46,793 nt of DNA from positions 1-46,793 of the forward strand of contig NZ_PEHF01000023.1 in NCBI RefSeq assembly GCF_015762685.1, given 5' to 3'. Below are positions 27,287 through 37,227 of the stretch, one piece after another (position 1 is the first letter of the stretch; each line of letters opens with the position of its first letter). Below the pieces are notes generated by a model. It had not been told where the DNA came from. It was given only the letters and a program-made list of their open reading frames with translations, and made no database searches. A program made the position numbers and the translations under genes. This DNA comes from Candidatus Symbiopectobacterium sp. 'North America'. GTDB taxonomy: Bacteria > Pseudomonadota > Gammaproteobacteria > Enterobacterales > Enterobacteriaceae.

Positions 27287-28357
27287 ATGAATGGAAAGCT
27301 TAAAATCAAGGAAATTGCGGCACAAACCGGGCTTTCTATCAGTACGGTATCTCGCGTGTTATCAGGCAAATTTAACACTAGCGAAAAAGCCAAGCAGCGC
27401 GTGATGGCATGTGCGCGAGAGTACGGTGTACTTGATGATATCGCCTCTGGACGCCTGTTAATCAACGGAATTATGGTGTTTGCACCGTCGCGAGCGTTTG
27501 ATTCGCGGTCTGACATCTTTTACTACAAAGTGATCCAGGGGCTTGTCAATGCGTTGGCTCCCCATGAGGTGCGTTTACGCTACTGTGGCCTGGAAGAAAA
27601 CAACAGTGATGCAGCCCTGTTTCTGGAAAAAATGAACGATCCCCTTACGGAAGCAGCCCTGCTAATTGGGATAGATGATCCCTATATTCACGCCCTGGCA
27701 GCGGATTTGGGTAAACCCTGTATCCTGATTAACAGCTATGACAGAAAGATGCGTTTACCCAGCGTCTCGCCGGATCACCGCTTGATTGGCGAAGTGGCGA
27801 TGCACTATTTGATTGAGCAAGGGCACCATAACATTCTCAATCTGGTCTGCTTGCGGCGCTATACCATGGAGTGGCGTTTACAAGGGATCCGTGAAGCGCT
27901 TAACGCCCATAATCTTCCTTTTGACGAGCCACGTCATCTGCTGCTGGCAAACGGTTTTAGCGCTGCGGAAAGTGAACGCGCATTGACGGAATTTCTCGCA
28001 CAGTGCCCGAACGATCAGCGACCAACCGCTATTTTGGCCGGCGGCGATTTTATGGCGTTAGGGGCAATGAATGCGCTGCAACATGCGGGGATGCGCGTAC
28101 CGCAGGATATCTCCATCATGAGCATTGATGGTTTTAACCTCTTGGCGTTGCATGATATTCCTCTGACCTCGCTGCATGTGCCGCGTGATGAATTGGGCGA
28201 AGAGGCGATCAGGTTATTGCAGCAGCGTCTGGCATCACCACTGCGCCCTGCCAGCAACATTTTGCTGCATGGCACGATGGCGCTTAATGCCTCTGTCAAA
28301 CGACTGCGCGCCAGCCGAACGCCAGCGCGCGGTGATGAAGAGAAACTCTACGATTAA
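27287..28357 (+). CDS. LacI family transcriptional regulator
   Basis: A 356-residue regulator. The N-terminal LacI HTH is canonical (LKIKEIAAQTGLSISTVSRVLSG, hinge through about residue 60), followed by a periplasmic-binding-protein-like sensor (PTAILAGGDFMALGAMNALQ, ISIMSIDGFNLLALHDIPLT). Start ATG 27287 follows AAGGGG. It is divergent from the ExuT-like/GH31 operon and convergent with mgtA, so it very likely controlled that sugar operon. The inducer is unknown. The gene is intact although one of its probable targets is dead. Confidence 0.9.
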   Translation: MNGKLKIKEIAAQTGLSISTVSRVLSGKFNTSEKAKQRVMACAREYGVLDDIASGRLLINGIMVFAPSRAFDSRSDIFYYKVIQGLVNALAPHEVRLRYCGLEENNSDAALFLEKMNDPLTEAALLIGIDDPYIHALAADLGKPCILINSYDRKMRLPSVSPDHRLIGEVAMHYLIEQGHHNILNLVCLRRYTMEWRLQGIREALNAHNLPFDEPRHLLLANGFSAAESERALTEFLAQCPNDQRPTAILAGGDFMALGAMNALQHAGMRVPQDISIMSIDGFNLLALHDIPLTSLHVPRDELGEEAIRLLQQRLASPLRPASNILLHGTMALNASVKRLRASRTPARGDEEKLYD

Positions 28358-28417
28358 GATGACTCACGCCGCAAGGCAAAAGACGCGCAATGTTGCGTGA
28401 GTGACCGTCTGTTCAGC

Positions 28418-31126
28418 TTAGAACCACTGACCGAAACGTCGGATATAGATGCGTTTCATCACCTGAGTGAGCAGGCAGTAGCTCAGCAAGGTGCCGACCA
28501 GCCAGGGGAAATATTCCCACGGCAGCGGCGTTAAACCGATATACGCCCCCAGCGGTGAGAACGGAATATAGATCCCAATCGCCATGACCAATGCGGTGGT
28601 CAGCATCACCGGTAGCGCTGCGGTGCTTTGAATAAAGGGAATTTTCTGAGTGCGCAACATATGCACTACCAGCGTTTGCGACAACAGCCCTTCAACAAAC
28701 CAGCCTGACTGAAATAATGCCTGATGCTCGACGCTGTTGGCGGCGAACACATACCACATCACGGCAAAGGTCGTAATGTCGAACAACGAAGAGGTCGGTC
28801 CAATCCATAGCATAAAGCGACCAATGTTCTTTGCATCCCATTTGCGCGGGCGTTGTAAGAACGACTTGTCCATTTTGTCCCACGGCAGGCTAAGCTGGGA
28901 GATATCGTACATCAGGTTTTGCAGCAGCAGATGAATGGCCAGCATCGGTAAAAAGGGAATAAAGGCGCTGGCAACCAACACGGAAAACACGTTACCGAAG
29001 TTGGAACTGGCGGTCATGTTCAGGTATTTGATGATATTGCCGAATGTCTCACGTCCGGTGATCACCCCTTGTTCCAGTACCATCAGGTCTTTTTCCAGCA
29101 GAATGATTTCTGCTGACTCTTTGGCGATATCCGTTGCGGTATCCACCGAAATACCGACATCAGCATCACGCAGTGCCGGAGCATCGTTGATACCATCCCC
29201 CAAAAAGCCGACGGTATGCCCGTTGCGTTGCAACATTTTTAGTACGCGCGATTTTTGCATCGGCGTCAGCTTGGCAAACAGTGTACGTTGCTCCACTTCG
29301 CGCGCTAGCGTGGCATCATCCATTTTATCGATATCCGCACCAAGCAGTGGCTGGTCTGCATCAAGCCCAACATCTTTGCACACTTTGCTGGATACCACCG
29401 GGTTGTCACCCGTGAGCACTTTGACCTGCACACCGTTTTCTCGCAGCGCGGTGATCGCGCAAGCGGATGAGGGTTTCGGAGGATCGAGGAAGGTCAATAG
29501 GCCATGGATTACCATGTCCCGCTCATCAGCCTCGGTGAGTGGGAAGTGGTAATCGCTGGCACCAAATTCACGCATTCCTATCATCAATACACGGAAACCC
29601 TGCTGGTTATAACGCTCGGTCAGTGCAAGCAGCGCGCTACGACGGGCATCATCCAGTGGATGTTTTTCACCGTTATCGTCGATATGAGTCGCAATGGAGA
29701 GCATTTCTTCTACCGCGCCCTTACAGATCAACTGGTACTGCTGGTTTCCGCTGTTGAGTAAAATGGACAGGCGGCGGCGAATAAAATCAAAGGGCAACCC
29801 ATCGATTTTGTCATGTTGGGTCAGCGCCGCAATGTTCGGCTTTTCCTTGCCGAAGCGGATGATGGCCTTGTCCATCAGGTTTTTCATCCCGCTTTGATGG
29901 AAGCTGTTCAACCAGGCTAGTCTCAGCACCTGCTCGCTCTCTTTACCGTTGACGCACAGATGGTGTTCGAGAATGATGCGATCCTGCGTCAATGTCCCGG
30001 TTTTGTCGGTGCAGAGCACATCCATGGCACCAAAGTTTTGGATGGCGTTCAGATGCTTGACGACTACTTTGCTGCGCAACATTCTGATTGCCCCTTTCGC
30101 CAGGTTGGCAGTGACAATCATTGGCAACATTTCTGGCGTCAGACCAACCGCGACGGCCAACGCGAAAAGCGCTGCTTCGGCCCAGTCACCTTTGGTAAAA
30201 CCGTTAATCAGCAATACCACGGGCACCATCACCAACATAAAGCGGATCAACAAACGGCTCACGCTGTTGACACCGCGATCGAACGCCGTTTGCGCACGGG
30301 TGCCTATGATGGATTTAGCCAACGAACCAAAGTAGGTGTGATTACCGGTAGCCACGACAACGGCTTTGGCGATACCGCTGGAGACATTGGTACCCATCAG
30401 GCAGATATTGCCCATTTCCAGCAGAGAGGCCCCCTCCTGATCGATAGGCGTCTGACAGGATTTCTCTGCCACATGGGCTGAGGTGTCATATTTCTCTACG
30501 GGAAGGGATTCACCGGTTAGGACTGCCTGGCTGATAAACAGATCGCGCGATTCAACCAGTTTTACATCTGCGGGCACCATGTCACCTGCTGAAAGTAAAA
30601 TGATATCGCCAGGCACTAACGCTTGCAGCGGGATCTCATGGCATTCTGCGCGAGCATTGGGATGGGCGCGGCGCAGTACGGTGGCGGTGGTGCGTACGAG
30701 AGATTTCAACGCTTCTGCTGCCTGATTGGTGCGAAACTCTTGCCAGAAACGTAGCAGACCGCTCAGCGTTACCATGACCAGAATGATGATGGTGCCCGTT
30801 AAGTCGGTCTCTTCTCCGCGCTGCAAGGGTAGCCAATAATCGGTAAACGTACCGATGGCGGCCAACGCCAGTAAAATAAAAATAAAGGGGTTATTAAAGG
30901 CGCTGATGAGCCGTGTTAACGCGGGAGGCACTTTCTCTTGCGCCACCTGGTTGGGGCCGTTTTCAAGTAAGCGCTCCTTTGCCTCTGCCTCAACCAAACC
31001 GTCCAGGTTGGTAGAAAGCGAGGTCAGGGTGCTATCAAGGCTTTTTGTCGCTTCATCTGCAATAAGGTAACTTTTTTTTACCGACTGCTGACGGAGAACG
31101 GGCAAGTTTTCTAACATCTGAGTCAT
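28418..31126 (-). CDS. mgtA: Magnesium-transporting P-type ATPase
   Basis: Inner-membrane P3B-type ATPase importing Mg2+ at the cost of ATP. The 902-residue protein is full length: actuator domain with LTGESLPVEKYD, phosphorylation motif VLCTDKTGTLTQDR, nucleotide domain, and hinge motif GDGINDAPALRDADVG, with about ten membrane segments. Enterobacterial mgtA is induced by PhoP/PhoQ and by low cytosolic Mg2+ through its leader. The 5' region here has a short leader reading frame and hairpins. Start ATG 31126; an internal ATG four codons later is possible. Convergent with the LacI-type gene. Confidence 0.96.
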   Translation of the reverse strand: MTQMLENLPVLRQQSVKKSYLIADEATKSLDSTLTSLSTNLDGLVEAEAKERLLENGPNQVAQEKVPPALTRLISAFNNPFIFILLALAAIGTFTDYWLPLQRGEETDLTGTIIILVMVTLSGLLRFWQEFRTNQAAEALKSLVRTTATVLRRAHPNARAECHEIPLQALVPGDIILLSAGDMVPADVKLVESRDLFISQAVLTGESLPVEKYDTSAHVAEKSCQTPIDQEGASLLEMGNICLMGTNVSSGIAKAVVVATGNHTYFGSLAKSIIGTRAQTAFDRGVNSVSRLLIRFMLVMVPVVLLINGFTKGDWAEAALFALAVAVGLTPEMLPMIVTANLAKGAIRMLRSKVVVKHLNAIQNFGAMDVLCTDKTGTLTQDRIILEHHLCVNGKESEQVLRLAWLNSFHQSGMKNLMDKAIIRFGKEKPNIAALTQHDKIDGLPFDFIRRRLSILLNSGNQQYQLICKGAVEEMLSIATHIDDNGEKHPLDDARRSALLALTERYNQQGFRVLMIGMREFGASDYHFPLTEADERDMVIHGLLTFLDPPKPSSACAITALRENGVQVKVLTGDNPVVSSKVCKDVGLDADQPLLGADIDKMDDATLAREVEQRTLFAKLTPMQKSRVLKMLQRNGHTVGFLGDGINDAPALRDADVGISVDTATDIAKESAEIILLEKDLMVLEQGVITGRETFGNIIKYLNMTASSNFGNVFSVLVASAFIPFLPMLAIHLLLQNLMYDISQLSLPWDKMDKSFLQRPRKWDAKNIGRFMLWIGPTSSLFDITTFAVMWYVFAANSVEHQALFQSGWFVEGLLSQTLVVHMLRTQKIPFIQSTAALPVMLTTALVMAIGIYIPFSPLGAYIGLTPLPWEYFPWLVGTLLSYCLLTQVMKRIYIRRFGQWF

Positions 31127-31161
31127 AACCGTTACTCATTTTTAGGCACATAGCTTTCAGG

Positions 31162-31179
31162 ACGTCTTTTTAAAGACGT
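31162..31179 (-). promoter_or_regulatory. Hairpin in the mgtA leader
   Basis: ACGTCTTT-TT-AAAGACGT is a perfect 8-bp inverted repeat about 36 bp upstream of the mgtA start, downstream of the candidate leader ORF in the transcript. It may be part of the Mg2+-dependent leader folding. It has no T-run of its own on the mgtA strand. Confidence 0.5.
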
Positions 31180-31267
31180 GGAGAAGCCGTCCTTCAAGGG
31201 CATGATGTGCAAACGGACTAATTGTTATGCGTGGCAGAGAGGATGGAGAAGCAAACGAGTTAGCGTG

Positions 31268-31315
31268 TCATCCTTTGCAACGCGTTGTAGATTGCTGACT
31301 GGGGTGATCGTCCAT
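31268..31315 (-). CDS. Candidate mgtL-type leader peptide, 15 aa
   Basis: A 15-codon frame (MDDHPSQQSTTRCKG) begins 6 bases after a strong ribosome binding site (AAGGAG) and ends about 140 bp upstream of mgtA on the same strand. E. coli MgtL ([17 protein letters not shown]) starts with alternating acidic and proline residues that destabilise the ribosome in low Mg2+. The acidic-proline start (DDHP) is similar but shorter. Position, Shine-Dalgarno and the start support a functional analogue; sequence similarity is otherwise absent. The rest of the leader and promoter region to 31852 shows no other gene, only a 6-bp inverted repeat GTAGTT...AACTAC near 31760. Confidence 0.5.
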   Translation of the reverse strand: MDDHPSQQSTTRCKG

Positions 31316-31852
31316 TTCGGCTCCTTAACCGCTGAGAAGCGATAACGTGAACGTAGTGATGCCGGAACGCCAGGATCGCAGAAATATCCAGAGAAACCGG
31401 GCGTGTATTCAGTATGATCGCTTGACGTTAAGGTGGTGGTGGGCTGTTATAACGCCTTCACCGCTGCCTGAAAACAAGTGATTACTGGATATAAAGGCGC
31501 TGATGGCTGGGAGGGAAGAGTGCGTAAGTGTAGAGATGCATTCTGATGCTTCCTGTTTATACGGCTTTTCATATCTGCCGTTATGGATGAACGTTTAACA
31601 GGGATGCAATCGTGATCGAAATGCTGATTGCGTTGCCCGCCGTTACCGGCAAGCTACGCACATTAGAGTGTGTCAGTTTGCCGGAGAGATAATGCTGTTG
31701 TTTTTACGATCAATGCTTTCACAACGTATATTGCTTTGACTGTCCAAAAATCTCTCTCCGTAGTTATACTGAAACTACTATAGCAACTGAATTATAAACG
31801 TATCTGCAACGTGTGAGTGATTCATATCCGTTTCATGAGGAACGCGGCGCTC

Positions 31853-32584
31853 TCAGCCTTTTGCCCGCGTCAGTACGATAGAACACGCATAGCGATCGGC
31901 AGGGTGCACCGAAATCGTGGTTTCAAACGTATTGCCATCGCGATCCAGATAGCGGCGTACAATCTTCAGTGCGGGCGATCCTGGCTCAATGCCCAGCACC
32001 TTGGCAATTTTCGCTGACACGGTGACCGCAGAGATGGTCTGCCGCACCTCCTCACTTTGAATGCCGTAGTGGGTTTCGATCAGATCGCTGATCAGCGCAA
32101 AGGGATCGCTGCGCACCAATTGGCGCACTTTGGTGAAGGTGGCGCTGGCATAGCTGTCCGTCCAGCATATGGGGGCGTCTTTGTTTTCGCTGTCTTCCCG
32201 AATGCTGGCAACGTGTAGCCAGCGAGATCCCGGCTCACAGCCGATAGTCTGTGCCAGGTCATAGTCAGCAACCACTTCATCAATCCTTTTCACGACGCGC
32301 GGATTGTTTTTCGCCAGAAAAAACAGATCTTCCAGACAAGCCAGCGGGTGGTTTAGCCCTTTATGCTGCGCTTTGTCAGCCACTTGTGTGCCTGACCCCT
32401 TGCGTCGCGTAATCAATCCCTGCTCGGTCAGGTCGCGTAGCGCCTCTCGCATGGTGTGTCGGCTGACCTGATAGTGCTCGCACAACACCATTTCCGTCGG
32501 TAACAGGGAGCCCACCGGATATTGTCCGGAGAGGATTTGCTGTGCAAGTTCACGCGCAATGCGCCGATACAACGATTCTTTCAT
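31853..32584 (-). CDS. GntR family regulator, HutC/UTRA type
   Basis: A 243-residue regulator. The N-terminal GntR winged helix (LYRRIARELAQQILSGQYPV, CEHYQVSRHTMREALRDLTE, then GLITRRKGSGTQV) is followed by a UTRA ligand domain (about residues 85-240) with LEDLFFLAKNN and ALKIVRRYLDRDG. The start is ATG 32584 (MKESLYRR); the frame is open 13 codons further but without a good start. It is divergent from the lyase/anion-transporter operon, and the spacer carries an array of related palindromic sites, so it surely regulates that operon and itself. Confidence 0.9.
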   Translation of the reverse strand: MKESLYRRIARELAQQILSGQYPVGSLLPTEMVLCEHYQVSRHTMREALRDLTEQGLITRRKGSGTQVADKAQHKGLNHPLACLEDLFFLAKNNPRVVKRIDEVVADYDLAQTIGCEPGSRWLHVASIREDSENKDAPICWTDSYASATFTKVRQLVRSDPFALISDLIETHYGIQSEEVRQTISAVTVSAKIAKVLGIEPGSPALKIVRRYLDRDGNTFETTISVHPADRYACSIVLTRAKG

Positions 32585-32650
32585 AGGCAACGGTTTTTTT
32601 CCCGCATAGCTGATCAATATCACAAAGCTGCGCTAAAACGCTTTCGCTTT

Positions 32651-32750
32651 AATGTCCGTACATTCTATCTTATCTGTACATTCACAATGTCCGTATATTT
32701 AAATTTGTTCGTACATTTAACTGCGCTTGTACGTAAACAATAGTACAGAT
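32651..32750. promoter_or_regulatory. Array of TGTnCGTACA operators in the GntR-lyase spacer
   Basis: Repeated sites share the core GTCCGTACATT: AATGTCCGTACATT (32651-32664), CTGTACATT (32674-32682), AATGTCCGTATATT (32686-32699), TTTGTTCGTACATT (32704-32717), with weaker GTAC-centred copies at 32727-32736 (CTTGTACGTA) and 32739-32751 (AATAGTACAGATA). The first is close to palindromic, as expected for a GntR dimer. Four to six sites within 100 bp suggest cooperative binding by the adjacent GntR/UTRA regulator. Confidence 0.65.
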
Positions 32751-32764
32751 AGGTGAGTACCCGA

Positions 32765-32829
32765 TGCGCCTGTCATGCCTCTTAACAGTATTGGCTTACT
32801 GGTAACCCCATTACGGCATGACAGGCGCA
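32765..32829. repeat. 15-bp perfect inverted repeat with 35-base loop in the lyase leader
   Basis: TGCGCCTGTCATGCC (32765-32779) and GGCATGACAGGCGCA (32815-32829) are perfect complements separated by 35 bases that could form a second small stem (ACTGGTAA region). The structure lies wholly in the 5' leader between the operator array and the lyase start. It has no T-run after it, so it is not a normal terminator. It could be a leader hairpin or the scar of a small mobile element. Confidence 0.7.
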
Positions 32830-32864
32830 GTTTATCACTCTTACTCTCATTTCAGGATGCTTTT

Positions 32865-34217
32865 ATGGCTTCGAATGTGCTTGATTTCGTACTGTTTCGT
32901 GATGCATTTGGCACGCCAGCAATGCGCGCCGTTTTTGACGACCACGAGCTGATTAGAAAATATGTCATTGTTGAGATAGCGCTTGCCAAAGCGCAGGCGC
33001 GCTGTGGCGTCATCCCTGAGGCGGCGGCGCAAGAGATTGCCCAGCGCTGCAATGCCGATACGCTGGATTTTGATCTACTGCGTCATGAAACCGAAATTGT
33101 CGGCTACCCGATTTTGCTGCTGGTGCATCAAATCTCCAAACAGGCAGGTGAGTCCGGTGGGTTTGTTCACTGGGGGGCAACCACTCAGGACATTATGGAC
33201 ACCGCTGTGGTTTTGCAAATCCGTGATGCTTTTGAGCTGATTGAGCAGGAAATCAAGACATTGCGTGGGACGCTTGCTGGCCTGGCGCAGCGTTATCGCA
33301 CTACGCCGATGGCAGGGCGTACCCATTTGCAGCAGGCTTTGCCAGTGACCTTCGGCTATAAAGCGGCTATCTGGCTTGATATGTTCGATAGTCATCAGGA
33401 TCGTTTGGAGCAGGCGCGTCCTCGTATTCTGGTCGGTGAATTTGCCGGTGCCGCCGGAACCTTGGCCTCTCTGGGTGATAAAGGGTTGGGCATTCAGAAA
33501 GCATTGATGGAAGATTTGGGGCTAGGGGTGCCTGTCTCTACCTGGCATGTGGCGCGCGATGGGTTTGCCGAAGCGGTTAACCTGCTGGCGCTGATGACCG
33601 GGTCGCTGGGCAAGATTGCCTATGATGTGATGTTGATGGCATCCAATGAGTTTGGCGAACTGTATGAACCCTTTGTGAAGGGGCGTGGTGTCAGCAGCAC
33701 CATGCCGCAAAAGCGCAATCCTATTTCGAGCGAATTGATGCTGGCATGTGCCAAAGGTGTGCGACAGCAAGCCGGTTTGATGTTAGATGCTATGGTACAG
33801 GATCTCGAACGTGCCACTGGGCCGTGGCATGCAGAATAGATCGCCATTCCTGAAAGCTTCATTCTCTCCGCCGGTGCGCTGCATCAGGCCAACTTTATGC
33901 TCAGCGGTCTGATCGTGGACGAGCAGGCGATGGCACGTAATCTTGATATGACCAAGGGACTTATCGTCGCGGAAGCGGTGATGATGGGGCTGGCACCTTA
34001 TATTGGTCGGCAGGATACGCACGATATCGTCTACGATGCTTGTCGCATCGTGAATGAGAAAGGCGGCCGACTGGCGGATGTGCTCAATGCGATGCCGAAC
34101 GTGGCCGACCGTTTGGCACCTGAACTGATTGAGCGTTTGACCGATTCGACCAACTATCTGGGAATGGCACCAGAAATGGTCGATCAGGTGCTGAAAAGCT
34201 CTGCCAGCCGGTCGTAA
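32865..34217 (+). pseudogene. Fumarase/aspartase superfamily lyase (adenylosuccinate lyase-like), one in-frame stop
   Basis: A 450-codon gene with the superfamily signature SSTMPQKRNPISSE and upstream blocks HWGATTQDIMDTAVVLQI and AGRTHLQQALPVTFGYK, typical of the adenylosuccinate lyase / carboxymuconate cycloisomerase branch. The start is ATG 32865 after AGGA. TAG at 33837 (PWHAE-stop-IAIPESF) replaces Trp (TGG to TAG) and the frame is open to the natural end. It is paired with an anion transporter and a GntR regulator, so the ancestor probably cleaved an imported dicarboxylate adduct (a fumarate- or succinate-yielding substrate). This is not the housekeeping purB. The substrate is unknown. 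Confidence 0.87.
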
Positions 34218-34256
34218 TGTCCGGCGTTCACCCGCTCTACGTATGAGGAGATGATT

Positions 34257-35677
34257 ATGTCATCGGATTCATCCACAGGGAAAAAGGTGTTCACCGTGGT
34301 GGTGCCCATCGCATTAGGCATCGCTATCTGGCTTGCTCCCCTACCTGCCAACCTTTCTCCCCAGGCGTGGCATATGTTCGCCATTTTTGCTGCTACCATC
34401 GCAGCCATCCTGACGCAGCCATTGCCCTCGGGGGCGGTAATGCTGATCGCGCTTTGCGTGGCCATCTTTACCCAAACGCTTACCGAAGCAAAAGCGCTGT
34501 CTGGTTTTGCCAGCGGCACGGTGTGGTTGATTTTCTGCGCTTATATCCTGTCTCTGGGGTTTGTCACTTCAGGACTGGGTAAGCGTATCGCTTATAAAAT
34601 GCTTTCTTTATTTGGCGGCAGCAGCCTGGGTATTGCCTATTCACTGGGCATATCTGATTTGATCATGGCACCCGCGATTCCCTCGGTTACCGCCCGTTCA
34701 GGGGGCATAATCTTCCCCATCGCGCGTTCTATTATACCGTATTAGGATCTGCGCCGGGTGAAAGCGGTAAAAAGATCGGGGATTTCCTGACTATGGTCTG
34801 CTTTCAGTTTACCCCGATTACCGGTGCCATTTTCCTGACTGGTATGGCCGCGAATCCCTTAGTGAGTAGTCTGGCAAAAAGCTCGCTTGGTGTTGAAATA
34901 ACCTGGAGCGGATGGTTTATTGCCGCTGTGGTGCCCGCTCTGGTCTGCTTTTGTTTGATGCCATTATTGGTGTACAAGCTGGTGAACCCTGAACTGAAAC
35001 GCACGCCGGAAGCGAAAGTGATGGGACGTGAGGCGCTGTCTCAGTTAGGCCCCATGACCACAACGGAAAAGAAAGTGGCGTTTGGTTTTCTGTTGGCATT
35101 GGTGGGGTGGGGAACCAGCCTGATCACCGGCCTGTCCGCGACATCCGTAGGATTAGGGCTTGCGGCGTATCTGTTTGCCGTCGGTGCCGTTGATTGGAAA
35201 GCCCTGCTGAAAGATCATGCTGCCTGGGATACGGTTATCTGGTTCAGCGTTATCATCAGTCTGGCTACCGGGCTTTCCGATCTGGGATTCATCAAATGAA
35301 TGGCGGGCTTGCTGGTTAGCTTGATCCACGGGTTTGGTACCATGGAAACCTTTGTGCTGCTGGGCGTGCTCTATATCTATGTGCATTACCTGTTTGCCAC
35401 GGCTTCCGGACATGTCGCTGCCCTTTATGTGCCTTTTGCTGCCACAGCCATCGCCGCAGGGGCACCACCGATGATGGTTGCCATCTGCTTCGGGATTTTC
35501 AGTAACCTGATGTGGGGCAATACCGAATATGGCGGCGGGCCGGGGCCTATTTATTTCGCTCAGGGCTATTTCACGCGACCGCGCTTTTATAAAATTAATG
35601 CGGCGGTGGTTACCTTTAACGTAGTGCTGACCTTCAGCGTGGGCTTACTGTGGTGGAAACTGCTTGGCTTCTATTAA
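34257..35677 (+). pseudogene. DASS-family anion permease, frameshift plus in-frame stop
   Basis: Inner-membrane dicarboxylate/2-oxoglutarate-type translocator. The start is ATG 34257, 6 bases after GAGGAG. The N-terminal half is readable to about 34730 (LSPQAWHMFAIFAATIAAIL, SDLIMAPAIPSVTARSGG), where a 1-base shift moves the frame to YTVLGSAPGESGKKIGDF. TGA at 35297 (LGFIK-stop-MAGLLVS), probably Trp TGG to TGA, ends the next part, and the rest runs open to GLLWWKLLGFY. Second gene of the lyase operon, 39 bp downstream. It would have imported the lyase substrate. Confidence 0.88.
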
Positions 35678-35817
35678 TGTAATCGCTGCGTTTTGCTTCC
35701 CCTGCGTCTGATGACGGTGAAAGTACGATGAGACAGGTTGCCTTAGCCGGTATCAGGCAACCTGCATTTGCACGTAGTGCCTATCCCACAAGGGCAGTCA
35801 GTGCTCGAAATAGTCGC

Positions 35818-37227
35818 TTACTGTACCGTCCGGTTGCGGCCTTCCCGTTTGGCGATATACAAATTTTTATCGGCGGCAGCAAAGAGTTGGTGCACATGTT
35901 GCGTCAGGTCTATCGCTGAAGAAGGCGCATAGGCAATACCGATACTCACGGCAACGGATACCGGTGAGCCATTAATGATGCAGGGTGTGTCGTGAATTTG
36001 CATGCGCAAGTGTTCTGCTAATGCAAAAAAGTCCTGCTCAGAGAAATCAAAACACACTGCCGTAAACTCTTCTCCACCGATGCGGCTCACCAAGCCCGGC
36101 TCAGGGATGGATTGCTTAATCAGATTCGCGACGTGTTTCAAAACATAGTCACCGTTATCGTGTCCGTAACTGTCGTTGATGGTTTTGAAGTGATCGATAT
36201 CAACCAGCATTACATTGATGGCCGCTTGGCGATAACGGGGTATTTTCCCGTAACGGTTTAACGCATCGTTAAAGCCATAGCGCGAAAGCAGGTGAGTGAG
36301 GAAATCGTGGCTGGCCTGCATCAACAAGCGCTGATTGAGCTGGCGGATGGTTTTGGCGTTCATGGCCATCAGCAACGGGCTAAAGATGATGGCGGCGATA
36401 CTGATACGGGCGATGGTGATCGCCTGCATAAACAGGGCATCCTGATGGTCATAAATCCCCTGAACATGAAGCGCTGTTGCGATCAGTTCAACAATACCCG
36501 TGCACAAGGTAATCAGGCGTATCGCCCACAACGGGTACACGATGGCGCACCAGGTGAGCGCGGGCAGGGGGAACGCCAGAATGGCAATCGGACCAACCAG
36601 CGTACCCAATCCCAGTGACAGCGCAAGAAACAGTAAGGGAATGCTGCTGCGCCAGTCTGCTTTGGGCATGCGCAACGTGAAATCGCTGCGCAGCGCCAGC
36701 AGTAACGGTAAAAACAGTACTGCGGTATAAAACTGATCACTGAACCAGTTGAGCACATCCTGTTGAAACGGCTGACGCGTTTGCTCGGCCATGTGTTGCG
36801 CGAAAGCGCCAACCAACGCACAGCAAAGAGCTGCGATCATACAGGAGGCAAACAGGTGTAATGAGGTGGTGATATCGGCTTCTTGCTGACGATATCGTTC
36901 TGGCCAACACAATAATTTGACCAGCACAAAGATAAACACCAGGTTGACACCATTAATGGTGAAGGCGCTGACGCCCCAGCCATAAAGCAAGCTATCTTAC
37001 GCGATCATGGCGTTATAGGCAACGCAGCAATACCACGGCGTATTCAGGTAGTGATAGCGATAAAACAGGGCGGCAACCAGAATGTTCACGGGCCAGAGAA
37101 CAGAGAGATCGATGCCTGACATACGCGCATGTGAACCTAACATGCAGCCCAGTAGTGTCAAAATAAAAACGTTAAAGCTGTTTAAAAGCACATTGTCACT
37201 TTTAAACAGTGTCAGGTTTACACGCAT
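35818..37227 (-). pseudogene. MASE1-type membrane GGDEF diguanylate cyclase, one in-frame stop
   Basis: A 469-residue ancestor. The N-terminal part (from ATG 37227; LNSFNVFILTLLGCMLGS) is a membrane sensor with about eight predicted segments, and the C-terminal GGDEF domain is complete: MLVDIDHFKTINDSYGHDNG and SRIGGEEFTAV. TAA at 36997 (AMIA-stop-DSLLYGWG) lies in the same frame. The catalytic GGEEF is intact, but there is no RxxD inhibitory site just upstream. This is the second dead diguanylate cyclase here. A shorter start downstream of the stop (36990) would leave most of the sensor. Confidence 0.83.

Noticed and set aside
28362..28402. 8-bp inverted repeat ACTCACGC/GCGTGAGT between the LacI-type gene and mgtA
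   Set aside because: The loop is 25 bases and there is no T-run; too weak to call a terminator.
31552..31600. Possible PhoP box (TGTTTA direct repeat) upstream of mgtA
   Set aside because: The two TGTTTA-like hexamers have wrong spacing and orientation, so I cannot support a site although PhoP control is expected.
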